Source: Intestinibacillus sp. Marseille-P6563 (lineage in GTDB: Bacteria; Bacillota; Clostridia; Oscillospirales; Butyricicoccaceae). From it: a stretch of 64,000 nt of DNA. The notes below the pieces were generated by a model. The model ran no database searches. It had not been told where the DNA came from and worked only from the letters and a program-made list of their open reading frames with translations. This document shows positions 1-9,706 of this stretch, piece by piece. The position numbers were made by a program, and so were the translations under genes. The DNA lies in NCBI RefSeq assembly GCF_900604335.1, contig NZ_UWOD01000001.1, forward strand, positions 62,001-126,000. The letters are read 5' to 3'. Each line of letters opens with the position of its first letter. The stretch's first letter is position 1.

Positions 1-1005
<1,005 letters not shown>

Positions 1006-1115
1006 TTACAGATAATCACCTTTCCTGAACGCAAGAATTTTATAGTGCAAGGCTGTACATAGTATTGAGTTAAAATGGGGATTTTATGCAAGGATATGAA
1101 CCGCAGACATGGAAA

Positions 1116-1146
1116 TACGCCGCAGACTAATACAGTCTGCGGCGTA
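1116..1146 (-). terminator. Hairpin terminator after tyrS
   Basis: A perfect 13-bp inverted repeat (1116-1128 with 1134-1146) around a 5-nt loop sits just downstream of the tyrS stop. The T-run on the minus strand is weak (TATTT), so efficiency is uncertain. Confidence 0.6.
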
Positions 1147-1152
1147 CGAAAA

Positions 1153-2382
1153 TTAGTGTTCCAACATAACTTTGTGGTAGGTCTTCTTACCCTTTTTGAG
1201 AATGCGTTCGTCTGCAAAATCATCCTGCGAAAGCTGGGTCTTCGGATCGCTTACCTTTTCGCCGTCGATCGAGATACCACCGCCCTGAATCAGCTTGCGA
1301 GCGTCCCCGTTCGACGAAGCCAGGCCGCACTTAACCAAAAGGGTCAATACGCCGATCATGCCGTCGGTAAAGTCGGCATCCTGCAAAATGGTGCTCGGCA
1401 TATTGGCATCCGCGGCGCCGCCCTCAAACAGAGATTTTGCAGCCGCCAGAGCCTGATCGGCTTGTTCCTTACCATGCACCATGGAGGTGATTTCATATGC
1501 CAAGCGTTCCTTGACCTTATTGAGCTCGGCGCCTTCCAACTTTTCGAATTCTGCAATCTCATCCAGCGGCACAAAGGTCAAAAGCTTGAGGCAGCGAATG
1601 ACATCCGAATCGTCGACGTTACGCCAGTACTGGAAGAAATCATAGGGGGATGTCTTTTCCGGATCGAGCCAGACAGCACCCTTTTCGGTCTTGCCCATCT
1701 TTTTGCCTTCCGATGTGGTCAGCAGTGTAAAGGTCAAACCATAGGCATCGTCCTTACCATCCACACGACGGATCAGGTCGGCGCCATTGATGATATTGGA
1801 CCACTGGTCATCGCCGCCAAGTTCCAAGTGGCAATCCATTGTGCGGTAAAGATGTAAGAAATCGTAAGACTGCAACAACATGTAGTTAAATTCAATAAAG
1901 CTAAGGCCCTTTTCCAGGCGCGATTTGAAGCACTCAGCCGTCAACATGCGGTTGACCGAGAAATGAACGCCGACTTCCCGCAGGAAATCCATGTAATTAA
2001 ACTTCAAAATCCAATCCGCATTGTTCATCATCAAGGCTTTGCCGTCCGTAAAGTCGACCAAGCGGCGCATCTGCTTGCGGAAGCATTCTGCATTATGCTC
2101 GATTTCTTCCTTGGTGAGCATTTTACGCATATCAGTCTTGCCGGTTGGGTCACCAATCATGGTTGTACCGCCACCAATCAGGGCAATCGGGCGATGGCCG
2201 GCTTTTTGTAAGCGGCTCATGACAACGAGCTGCAAGAAATGTCCTACATGCAGGCTGTCTGCGGTTGCATCAAAACCAATATAGAATGTTGTCTGGTGGT
2301 TATCCAGCAAATCCTGTACTTTTTCTTCATTCGTGCATTGCGCGATCAAGCCACGCGCTTTCAGTTCTTCAAAAACGGTCAT
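1153..2382 (-). CDS. tyrS: Tyrosyl-tRNA synthetase
   Basis: Charges tRNA-Tyr with tyrosine in the cytoplasm. At 409 aa it has normal TyrRS length. The class I signature is seen as HVGH (residues 45-48), and the KMSKS loop appears as KMGKT (228-232). The tyrosine pocket segment QSYDFLHLYR (171-180) is followed by the LGGDDQW motif. The last ~65 residues are an S4 RNA-binding domain (RKLIQGGGISIDGEKV). The ATG has AGGAG about 10 nt upstream. It lies 101 bp after recN on the same strand. No T-box is visible ahead of it. A TTGACA is present at 2428-2433 but I see no convincing -10, so it may be read from the upstream operon. Confidence 0.96.
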   Translation of the reverse strand: MTVFEELKARGLIAQCTNEEKVQDLLDNHQTTFYIGFDATADSLHVGHFLQLVVMSRLQKAGHRPIALIGGGTTMIGDPTGKTDMRKMLTKEEIEHNAECFRKQMRRLVDFTDGKALMMNNADWILKFNYMDFLREVGVHFSVNRMLTAECFKSRLEKGLSFIEFNYMLLQSYDFLHLYRTMDCHLELGGDDQWSNIINGADLIRRVDGKDDAYGLTFTLLTTSEGKKMGKTEKGAVWLDPEKTSPYDFFQYWRNVDDSDVIRCLKLLTFVPLDEIAEFEKLEGAELNKVKERLAYEITSMVHGKEQADQALAAAKSLFEGGAADANMPSTILQDADFTDGMIGVLTLLVKCGLASSNGDARKLIQGGGISIDGEKVSDPKTQLSQDDFADERILKKGKKTYHKVMLEH

Positions 2383-2483
2383 ATTTGATAAACTCCTTTT
2401 TGTAAATTGCAGTAAATCCAGCTATGATGTCAAGGGGCTCGTTCCTTAAAATTTTCATGAATAATAATCATAACATACATCCT

Positions 2484-4160
2484 TTATATTTGCGATGCTT
2501 GCAGCAATTCCCGCGCGTTTTTACGGGAAGTATCGGTAATCTGGTCCCCCGAAATCATCCGTGCAATTTCTTCCACACGCTGCTCATCGGTCATGATTTG
2601 TACTTTGGTATAGGTGCGTTCTCCATGAACGCTTTTTGTAATGAGCATATGATGGGCGCCCATGGCTGCAATCTGTGGCAAATGCGTCACGCACAAGGTC
2701 TGTTTTTTGGTGCCGATTTGAGCTAGTTTATGCGCAATCTTTTGGGCGGCGCGACCGGATACACCGGTATCAATTTCATCAAAAATCAATGTGTCCACCG
2801 ATTCTTGCTCGGTCAGAACATTTTTCATTGCAAGCATAATACGGGATAGTTCACCACCCGAAGCTACTTTGGAGATACTTTGCAGCGGCTCGCCAGGGTT
2901 TACAGAAATCAAAAAGGATACCCCATCAAATCCCTTGGGATTGAGTTTGCTGCCGGTTTCCATACGTACAGCAAACCGGACCTTGGTCATATCCAAGTCG
3001 GACAATTCCGCAATGATACGCTGTTCCAAAATGCGGGCACTTTCCCGGCGTTTGGCCGATATTACACGAGCGTTTTCGCGAGCCTGCGACAAAAGCTCCT
3101 TATATTCTTGCAATAAAGCTTCGCGGGTTCCATCTGCGGATTCCAGCGTATCCAGTTCTGTGCGAGCGGCTTGCGCATACGCCAGAATGTCCGAAATGCT
3201 TGGTCCATATTTGAGTTTCAGGCGATAGATCAAATCCAGACGTTCTTCTACCGCCGTGCGCTCTTCTACTGAGAAATCTGTCCGGGAGCGGATTTGGGAT
3301 ACAGCATTCCGCAGATCAAGTGCCAAATATTTCACTTCTTCCGCACGTTCAGACAGTTCACTGAATTCACTGGATACATCCGCCAGACTGCCTAAACGGT
3401 TGGCTGCATCATTGAGTAAATCACAGGCACCTGTGACATAATCCTCTTCCCCGTCCAACGCCTGAAACGCTTGCTCCAGAGTTTGTACTAAACGGCCAAC
3501 GTTGTCAAAAAAAGCCTTGCGTTCGGTGAGTTGTTCTTCTTCCCCATCGATCAGCGCTGCTTCTTCGATTTCCTGCACATGAAAACGCAGCATATCCAAG
3601 CGCTGCAATCGTTCCTGCTCACTTTTATCCAGTTCATTGATTTGGCGTTTCAAAGCCAAAAGCCGTTGATATTGCGGTTGATAAACGTGCAAATCATCCT
3701 GCAAGCCCGCAAAGCAATCCAAAAAATCGATATGACATGTTTCATCCAGCAGTCGCTGACCATCATGTTGACCATGAATGTTCATCAGATATGGCCCGAT
3801 TTGTTTCAGCACCGAAACCGATACAGGCTTCATATTGACCCGGCAAACTGACTTACCATCGGCAGAGATTTGCCGCTGGATATGGATACTATCTTTCTCT
3901 TCTCCATCCAACTGGTTTTCGTGGAGCCACTGAGATAATTCATCCGAAATATTGGAAAAAACCGCGCTGACAAATCCCTTGGAGGCACTCGAACGAATGA
4001 ACCCCTTTCCGGCCCGTTGTCCTAAAATAGCCCCGATCGAATCAATGATAATCGATTTACCAGCACCCGTTTCACCGGTTAGAATGGTCAAGCCATTTTC
4101 AAATTCCAGATCTGCCTGTTCGATGACAGCAATATTCTCAATATGAAGCAGACTGAGCAT
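2484..4160 (-). CDS. recN: DNA repair ATPase RecN
   Basis: SMC-like ATPase acting early in double-strand-break repair on nucleoid DNA. The protein is 558 aa. Walker A is GETGAGKS (residues 29-36), the ABC signature is ASGGELSR, and Walker B is LIFDEIDTGVSG. The middle is a long charged coiled coil. It follows argR by 27 bp, the usual Firmicutes argR-recN arrangement, and is probably co-transcribed from the nusB-dxs superoperon. Confidence 0.96.
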   Translation of the reverse strand: MLSLLHIENIAVIEQADLEFENGLTILTGETGAGKSIIIDSIGAILGQRAGKGFIRSSASKGFVSAVFSNISDELSQWLHENQLDGEEKDSIHIQRQISADGKSVCRVNMKPVSVSVLKQIGPYLMNIHGQHDGQRLLDETCHIDFLDCFAGLQDDLHVYQPQYQRLLALKRQINELDKSEQERLQRLDMLRFHVQEIEEAALIDGEEEQLTERKAFFDNVGRLVQTLEQAFQALDGEEDYVTGACDLLNDAANRLGSLADVSSEFSELSERAEEVKYLALDLRNAVSQIRSRTDFSVEERTAVEERLDLIYRLKLKYGPSISDILAYAQAARTELDTLESADGTREALLQEYKELLSQARENARVISAKRRESARILEQRIIAELSDLDMTKVRFAVRMETGSKLNPKGFDGVSFLISVNPGEPLQSISKVASGGELSRIMLAMKNVLTEQESVDTLIFDEIDTGVSGRAAQKIAHKLAQIGTKKQTLCVTHLPQIAAMGAHHMLITKSVHGERTYTKVQIMTDEQRVEEIARMISGDQITDTSRKNARELLQASQI

Positions 4161-4187
4161 AGGTATTTTTCTCCTGCATAAACCGTG

Positions 4188-4643
4188 TTACAGTAAAGTT
4201 TTTTGTGCTTCGGAGCAGAATTGGCTGGCTACACTTTCATCCCGCATGACAATAAATACCGTATCATCGCCTCCCAAAGTACCAATCACGCGCTTATCGC
4301 GCATGGCATCGATGGCCATCGCCGCAGCCTGTCCCAGACCAGGTAAGGTTTTGATAACGACCATATTTTGGGCATAGCTGATTTCGGTAACACATTCTTT
4401 AAAAATATTCCGCAAGCGATTGGTAAAGCTGTTTTCTACTTCCGAGGTCGCTACGGCATAGCGGTATTTTCCGGTGGTCGAAGATAAAATTTTGATCAAC
4501 CGCAGTTCTTTGATGTCACGGGATACGGTTGCCTGTGTGGTTGTATATCCCAGATCGCGCAAATGTTCCGACAGTTCTTCCTGGGTTTCGATTTCAAATT
4601 GGTCAATTAAGTCTAATATTTTAGCCTGCCGTTGGAATTTCAT
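4188..4643 (-). CDS. argR: Arginine repressor ArgR/AhrC
   Basis: Hexameric arginine-sensing transcription factor. The protein is 151 aa, the family length. The N-terminal winged helix contains TTTQATVSRDIKEL. The C-terminal oligomerisation and arginine-binding domain includes GTLGGDDTVFIV, where the adjacent Asp residues bind arginine in the family. The ATG has GGAGGG about 7 nt upstream and lies inside the end of nadK, a 23-bp overlap that suggests translational coupling. No arginine biosynthesis gene is in the window, so its targets cannot be read here. Confidence 0.95.
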   Translation of the reverse strand: MKFQRQAKILDLIDQFEIETQEELSEHLRDLGYTTTQATVSRDIKELRLIKILSSTTGKYRYAVATSEVENSFTNRLRNIFKECVTEISYAQNMVVIKTLPGLGQAAAMAIDAMRDKRVIGTLGGDDTVFIVMRDESVASQFCSEAQKTLL

Positions 4644-5508
4644 CTTTATTCCCTCCGTCGGAAAGTTTTTTTCGCAAGATATGATAAAAGCTTTTACCTT
4701 TGATCCGAATCAGATGCGTATCTAACTTGGAACGGCGGACGATAACAATATCATCCGGCCGCACTTCGATGCCGCCATCGCCATCGGCGGACACACAAAC
4801 TGCACTGCCATCCAGACCGGAAGCCGTTACCGCAATCTCACGCTCAGGAGAAAATACAAACGACTTAGCCTGCAAGGCATGTGGACAAATGGGAGTTACA
4901 GCAATATTTTCGGCGGATGGTTCAATAATCGGTCCTCCGGCTGCCAAAGAATAGGCGGTTGTTCCCGTAGGCGTTGCAATAATCACACCATCTCCTCGAA
5001 AGCCGGTGACCGGCACACTGTCTGCACTAATATCGATGCAGATAACGTGAAATGGATTGTGTTTTGTGACGGTTACATCGTTGAGGGCAGTTTGCGAATA
5101 CACAACATGTCCTTTGCGCAGAATCGATAGTTCCAACATCATGCGGCTGTCGATTGTATATTCTTCCTGCAAGACTTTCGAGATTAAGTGGATTTCTTCG
5201 CGTTCCAATTCGGTCATAAAGCCAACGTGCCCAACATTCACGCCCAACAGTGGCACTTGATGCACGGCTGCTTGCCGCGCGATTCGTAAGATCGTCCCGT
5301 CTCCTCCCAGAGAGATGATAAAATCTGCTTGCGGGATGGCATCGGCACTATTTAAAAAACAAATCTTGGGATCGTCTGGAACGATGGCCTGCGCCTGAAG
5401 AGGCATCATAATACGCACATCATAATTATAGAGAATTTGGCAGGTATCCTGTATTGCACTGAGAATCCCTATTTTTCTTAAATTCGGACTAATAAATACG
5501 CTTTTCAT
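4621..5508 (-). CDS. nadK: NAD kinase
   Basis: Phosphorylates NAD to NADP in the cytoplasm. The protein is 295 aa. The diagnostic GGDGT motif is at residues 68-72 (ISLGGDGTILR). The family glycine-rich segment GDGVIIATPTGTTAYSLAAGGPI is split across the conserved core, with TPTGTTAYS plainly visible. It sits between tlyA and argR in the superoperon, as in many Firmicutes. It begins 11 bp after tlyA ends. Confidence 0.95.
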   Translation of the reverse strand: MKSVFISPNLRKIGILSAIQDTCQILYNYDVRIMMPLQAQAIVPDDPKICFLNSADAIPQADFIISLGGDGTILRIARQAAVHQVPLLGVNVGHVGFMTELEREEIHLISKVLQEEYTIDSRMMLELSILRKGHVVYSQTALNDVTVTKHNPFHVICIDISADSVPVTGFRGDGVIIATPTGTTAYSLAAGGPIIEPSAENIAVTPICPHALQAKSFVFSPEREIAVTASGLDGSAVCVSADGDGGIEVRPDDIVIVRRSKLDTHLIRIKGKSFYHILRKKLSDGGNKDEIPTAG

Positions 5509-5519
5509 CGGATCTTCCT

Positions 5520-6314
5520 TTAATTGAGGGATTCATGCGCCTGTGTTACAACATCAGTGATATCATAGATGCCTTCTGGCTCGCATTTGCCCAGATAACC
5601 TAGGAACTCAATATTGCCTTCCGGACCTTTGATGGGAGAAAAAGTGAGAGAAAGAACGTGGAACCCTGCATCATGTGCATGCGCAACAAAACCTTGCAAG
5701 ACTTCTTGATGGATCGCAGGGTCGCGCACGACGCCTTTTTTTCCGACCTTTCCTTTTCCGGCTTCAAATTGCGGCTTAATCAAACAGGCAATGTGTCCAT
5801 CTTCGGACAACAGGTCGTGGACAACTGGCAACACCAACCCCAACGAGATAAAAGAAACATCGATTACGGCAAAAGAGGGCGTTTCTTCCAGCATATCTGG
5901 TGTAACATAGCGAATATTGGTTCGTTCCATGCACTTGACACGGGGGTCTTGTCGCAAACTCCATGCAAGCTGACCATACCCTACGTCAATCGAATATACC
6001 TTGACCGCACCCCGTTGCAGCAGACAATCGGTAAAGCCACCGGTCGATGCACCGATATCCATACAAACCAATCTCGACGGATCGATTTGGAAATATCCAA
6101 GGGCTTTTTCGATTTTTTTGCCGCCTCGGGATACAAAGGTCTTGCCATTGCTGCGCACTTCGATTTGTGCGTCTTCGGCTACATTTTCGCCCGCTTTATC
6201 GGCTTTCTGTCCGTTGACATAAACAAGACCTTCCATAATGGTTGTCTTTGCCCGTTCGCGGGACGGAACAAGCCCTTTTTCAAATAATAATACATCCAAA
6301 CGTTTTTTTGCCAT
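5520..6314 (-). CDS. tlyA: TlyA family rRNA methyltransferase (hemolysin-like)
   Basis: Predicted 2'-O-methyltransferase of rRNA; the historical name is hemolysin A. The N-terminus is an S4 domain (RLDVLLFEKGLVPSRERAK). It is followed by an FtsJ-type Rossmann methyltransferase fold with the SAM motif CMDIGASTGGFTDCLL and the catalytic-type VDVGYGQL and VIDVSFISL segments. I start at the second ATG (6312-6314), which has GGAG 6 nt upstream and gives MAKKRLDVLL (264 aa). An ATG four codons earlier (6326) has no clear ribosome site. It lies 26 bp downstream of dxs. Confidence 0.93.
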   Translation of the reverse strand: MAKKRLDVLLFEKGLVPSRERAKTTIMEGLVYVNGQKADKAGENVAEDAQIEVRSNGKTFVSRGGKKIEKALGYFQIDPSRLVCMDIGASTGGFTDCLLQRGAVKVYSIDVGYGQLAWSLRQDPRVKCMERTNIRYVTPDMLEETPSFAVIDVSFISLGLVLPVVHDLLSEDGHIACLIKPQFEAGKGKVGKKGVVRDPAIHQEVLQGFVAHAHDAGFHVLSLTFSPIKGPEGNIEFLGYLGKCEPEGIYDITDVVTQAHESLN

Positions 6315-6340
6315 GCTCTTCTCCATCCCGTACTATTTTT

Positions 6341-8209
6341 TTATTTGGAATTCAGCCATTGCTGAATTTGTGCAGCTACATGAGCGCCATCAATTCCGCA
6401 ATCGGCATACACCTTTGCAACATTACCATGCGGAAGAAAACGGTTTCCGGTGTTACAGCAGCGTACTTCTTTTTGTCCGTCAACCGCTTCTATGACGTTG
6501 TGTCCAAAGCATCCGTTGTGTACAACATCTTCTAAAACCAGGATTTTGTCGCAAAGCTGCGCAATCATTTCCGGTGAAAGCAACCGATGCTCCTCGGAAA
6601 TCTCATTGATTTTCCATATTTGCGTGTAAATTCCTTGTGCTTCAAGAAGTTCCGCCGCACGGAAGGCTTCGTTGATTAAGATACCATAAGTGATAATGGT
6701 AATTTGGCAAGCATGCTGTTGACCGCGCACACAGACTGCCCAGTGTTCCGCTGTATCCTCCTCGAAAGGTCCTTGCCCGCCGCGCGGATATCGAATGGCA
6801 ACCGCGCAATTGCTGTGGTAAATTGCCTGTGTCATCATCGTGCGAAGTTCAGCAAAATTGGACGGACAAAGGATTTTAAATCCCGGAATGGATTGCAGGT
6901 ATGCAATATCAAATACGCCATTATGGGTCGCTCCATCGGCTCCCACGATGCCTGCCCGGTCGATGGCAAACACCGCATGAATCGTACCATCAATGGCAAT
7001 ATCATGGATAAGCTGATCGTATCCGCGCTGCAAGAAGGTAGAATAGATGGCGCACACCGGTTTCAGTCCTTGCTTGGCCATACCGGCTGTCATGGCAACG
7101 GCATGTTCTTCGGCAATTCCAACGTCAAAAAAACGATTGGGAAATTGCTCGGAAAATTGTGAAAGACCGGTGCCAGTAGGCATCGCAGCCGTAACCGCAC
7201 AAATGCGGCCATCTTTGCGGGCTAACTCACAAAGGGTCTCACCAAAGACCGAAGAAAAGGAAGCAGAACTTTTTTTTGCCGTCTGTCCGGTAAGTGGATC
7301 AAACTGGGATACCCCATGGAATGCATCGGGATGTTCTTCGGCATATTGGCATCCCTTTCCCTTTTTGGTCATGACATGAATAAGTACAGGTTTTTTCATG
7401 GATTTTGCCAGCTGGAGCAACTCACAGACGGCTTTGATATCATGACCATCCACAGGACCCAAATATGCAAACCCCATGTCTTCGAACAAAGAACTGGGCA
7501 GCATCACCGATTTCACGGCACTATTGACACAGGAAATGGTACGGGTCAGCGCCTTGCCGCCAGGTAATACGCGAAAAGCCTGCTTGACACGATTCTTGGT
7601 ACGCATATAGCGTGGACTGATACGCAGTTTGGCCAGATGACGGCTCAAAGCACCGACATTTTTATCAATGGACATATTGTTATCGTTGAGCACAACGATT
7701 AAAGGCTCACCGCTGCCCCCCGCGCTATTGAGTGCTTCATAGGCCATACCGCCCGTCAATGCGCCATCTCCAATGACGGCGATCACATGGTATTTCTGGC
7801 CGCGAATGGTGCGGGCGTGGGCCATACCCAGCGCGACCGAAACAGAGTTGGAGGCATGTCCGCTGATACAAGCATCGGTTTCGCTCTCCTGAGGGCGTAA
7901 GAAGCCGGAAATTCCGCCATATTGCCGCAAATGAGTAAATGCCTCTTTGCGGCCGGTCAAAATTTTATGCACATAGCATTGATGCCCGACATCATATACA
8001 ATCCGGTCTTTGCGTGAATCGAATTCCCGTTCCAACGCTACCGCCAATTCTACAATGCCCAAATTGGATGCCAAATGGCCGCCGGTTTGGGAAACATGAT
8101 CTACAATAAACTCACGCAAAGAAGCGCATAGCTCATTTAAATTTTCATAGGATAGATCCCGCAAGTCTGCAATCGACTGGATGCGGTCTAAAATGCCATA
8201 TCGCTTCAT
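6341..8209 (-). CDS. dxs: 1-deoxy-D-xylulose-5-phosphate synthase
   Basis: First enzyme of the MEP isoprenoid pathway, condensing pyruvate and glyceraldehyde 3-phosphate with thiamine diphosphate. The protein is 622 aa, full length. It shows YDVGHQCYVHKILTGR near the N-terminus. The ThDP/Mg2+ motif is GDGALTGGMAYEALN...NDNNMSID, and the second half has DRAGIVGADGATHNG and a transketolase C-terminal domain. The ATG is 5 nt after GGAG. It follows oapA by 46 bp and shares the operon with ispA, so two isoprenoid steps flank the OLE-like RNA. Confidence 0.97.
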   Translation of the reverse strand: MKRYGILDRIQSIADLRDLSYENLNELCASLREFIVDHVSQTGGHLASNLGIVELAVALEREFDSRKDRIVYDVGHQCYVHKILTGRKEAFTHLRQYGGISGFLRPQESETDACISGHASNSVSVALGMAHARTIRGQKYHVIAVIGDGALTGGMAYEALNSAGGSGEPLIVVLNDNNMSIDKNVGALSRHLAKLRISPRYMRTKNRVKQAFRVLPGGKALTRTISCVNSAVKSVMLPSSLFEDMGFAYLGPVDGHDIKAVCELLQLAKSMKKPVLIHVMTKKGKGCQYAEEHPDAFHGVSQFDPLTGQTAKKSSASFSSVFGETLCELARKDGRICAVTAAMPTGTGLSQFSEQFPNRFFDVGIAEEHAVAMTAGMAKQGLKPVCAIYSTFLQRGYDQLIHDIAIDGTIHAVFAIDRAGIVGADGATHNGVFDIAYLQSIPGFKILCPSNFAELRTMMTQAIYHSNCAVAIRYPRGGQGPFEEDTAEHWAVCVRGQQHACQITIITYGILINEAFRAAELLEAQGIYTQIWKINEISEEHRLLSPEMIAQLCDKILVLEDVVHNGCFGHNVIEAVDGQKEVRCCNTGNRFLPHGNVAKVYADCGIDGAHVAAQIQQWLNSK

Positions 8210-8255
8210 ACTTTCTCCTTATCCGGTTTTTTCGAATGTTGTAAAACCAGATCTC

Positions 8256-8858
8256 TTATTTCTTATCCAAACGGATGGGCAAAAAGGACAGGATGCGTCC
8301 CACCGCAAAGACAATTTGAATGCTGTATCCAATACCAAATCCTTTGCCAACCGCTTTACCGCCAATGGTTAAAGCAGCAATCAGACCTGTGATTGTCAAG
8401 GAAATTACCGTGACCGGAATCGGGTCCATACCGGCGGTCAAATGCGCGACAATAATCGCGCCGGTGGCGCCGGATATGATACCCGAAATGTCGCCGACCA
8501 CATCGTTACAGATGCTGGAGACTTTGTTGGCGTTGCGCGAAAGCCAGACGGCTTCCTTGGCACCAGCCACTTTTTTTGCGGCCATGGAGTGAAATTCTTT
8601 TTCGGTGGCCGATGCAGCTGCCATGCCGATCACATCGAATAAAATGCCAATGGCAATAAAAAGCAGCAGGATGATGAACGCGACGATATTTCCGACATTG
8701 TTCAACGCTTCCGATGAAATATAGGACATGGATGCAGAAATCAGGCAGCTGAGAACGGTGATCGTACCGACCCATTTCCAATTGACCTGACGCAACACCC
8801 CTGAAGAGGGCTTGCTGCTTTTTTTACGGTTTTTATCTTTGGCGTCCAATTTACACAA
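8256..8858 (-). CDS. oapA: OapA-like membrane protein (OLE RNA-associated)
   Basis: Small integral membrane protein of ~200 aa. A basic N-terminal tail (RKKSSK near residues 11-16) precedes four hydrophobic segments at about 30-49, 55-80, 117-140 and 146-167. The overall look is DUF21/CorB-like. No enzyme motif is seen. Known: in OLE-RNA-bearing Firmicutes a gene in exactly this place, between the RNA and dxs, encodes OapA, which binds OLE RNA and carries it to the membrane. The identity here rests on position, size, basic charge and topology. The start is uncertain: TTG at 8858 is only 2 nt from GGAG, whereas an in-frame TTG at 8849 is 11 nt away. No ATG is available in this region. Confidence 0.8.
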   Translation of the reverse strand: MCKLDAKDKNRKKSSKPSSGVLRQVNWKWVGTITVLSCLISASMSYISSEALNNVGNIVAFIILLLFIAIGILFDVIGMAAASATEKEFHSMAAKKVAGAKEAVWLSRNANKVSSICNDVVGDISGIISGATGAIIVAHLTAGMDPIPVTVISLTITGLIAALTIGGKAVGKGFGIGYSIQIVFAVGRILSFLPIRLDKK

Positions 8859-8880
8859 TACTCCTAGCTACAAAATATGT

Positions 8881-8910
8881 AAACAAGGCTCGAAACCACG
8901 GTTTCGAGCC
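8881..8910 (-). terminator. Hairpin at 3' end of the OLE-like RNA
   Basis: A 10-bp GC-rich stem (8887-8896 with 8901-8910) with a 4-nt loop is followed on the minus strand by TTGTTT. It lies 22 nt before the oapA ribosome site, so it probably defines the RNA 3' end. Partial read-through would feed oapA and dxs. Confidence 0.7.
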
Positions 8911-9620
8911 AGTCTTTATTTCGAAATAGAGGGTGACGACAGACGAGGTAAATCTTACGGCTTGAGGTTCGGTTGGATTTCCCCGCGGCTTACCATGCGT
9001 CGCCGCTCTGGCGGTTTCCCTTTAAAAGCCGAGCCGGTATGTTACCATATCCGGGACCGAATTGCCACTTAGTCCGTACTGCAATCCCTCGCCTGCCCTG
9101 GTGGACAGTCTAGGTGATTTCCACTACAGCCAACACGATCCTTAGCCTCTTTTGCAGCCATGGTTTCAAGATCGATTCTTTGCAGCACATGGCCGTGCAC
9201 TGCAAAGCAGGTACTCCATCCACCATAACCACGCAAGGCAGGCTACTCTGCACACAGCATTTTGGTCTTTCCGATGCAGCCGAGCTGTAAAAACAGAGGT
9301 ATTGCATCGTTTGCCGCCACACCGCAATACAGGTTTCACCCCGCACCGTTGGACATCCATCAACCCCATAACAGGGTGCTATAGGTGCCCGACAGCCACG
9401 GGTCTCCACGGCAATAGGGTCGGTATTTCATGCCATTGAAACGCGCCCTAAAGCCTTAACCCCCAGCACCCACCCCAGACTGGGCGTAAGAAGCAAGCAC
9501 CAGGGACTTCATCGATGTGCCCTTTAACGGATTTTTAGGCCCGCTTTCGGGATCGTATGCACTGACTAGAATACTGCGTCACCCGCAGAAAGGATATCTA
9601 CAAATATCCCCAAATCAACA
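8881..9620 (-). ncRNA. OLE-like large structured non-coding RNA
   Basis: A ~740-nt block without a credible ORF lies between ispA and oapA/dxs. It starts about 7 nt after a strong promoter and ends at a hairpin terminator. On the minus strand it is rich in short complementary segments. One example is a 7-bp helix pairing 9272-9278 with 9303-9309 that encloses CTGT-TTTT-ACAG (9285-9296). Others are a near-perfect helix in 9179-9206 and CCCGAAAGCGGG near the 5' end. Known: OLE RNA (about 600 nt in Bacillus halodurans) occupies this slot, between ispA and oapA-dxs in the nusB-xseA-xseB-ispA cluster, and forms a membrane ribonucleoprotein linked to stress and Mg2+ responses. The assignment is by synteny, size and structure; I could not run a covariance model. 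Confidence 0.82.
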
Positions 9621-9626
9621 ATCTGT

Positions 9627-9656
9627 ATTATAGCAGATACCATCCAGCACTTTCAA
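9627..9656 (-). promoter_or_regulatory. Strong sigma-A promoter of the OLE-like RNA
   Basis: TTGAAA (9651-9656) is followed by an 18-nt spacer ending in TGC and a perfect TATAAT (9627-9632), an extended -10. The predicted transcript start is near 9620. It lies 50-80 nt downstream of the ispA stop, so the RNA can be made independently of the ispA operon. Confidence 0.75.
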
Positions 9657-9706
9657 GTAGGTATGCGTAAATTTCTGTATAATCATGCAGGCAAGTTGTA
9701 AATTTT

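Noticed and set aside
2428-2433. TTGACA ahead of tyrS as a promoter
   Set aside because: No acceptable -10 is found at 16-18 nt, so a separate tyrS promoter is not supported.
9110-9439. Short ORFs (up to 99 codons) on both strands inside the OLE-like RNA
   Set aside because: They lack ribosome sites, have odd compositions rich in Cys/His/Arg, and run through paired segments. The block is better explained as structured RNA.
8881-9620. RNase P RNA, tmRNA, SRP RNA or group II intron as the identity of the large RNA
   Set aside because: I see no tmRNA CCA end or tag ORF, no SRP GGAAGGAAGC-type domain, no RNase P conserved core and no intron-encoded protein or domain V; synteny points to OLE.
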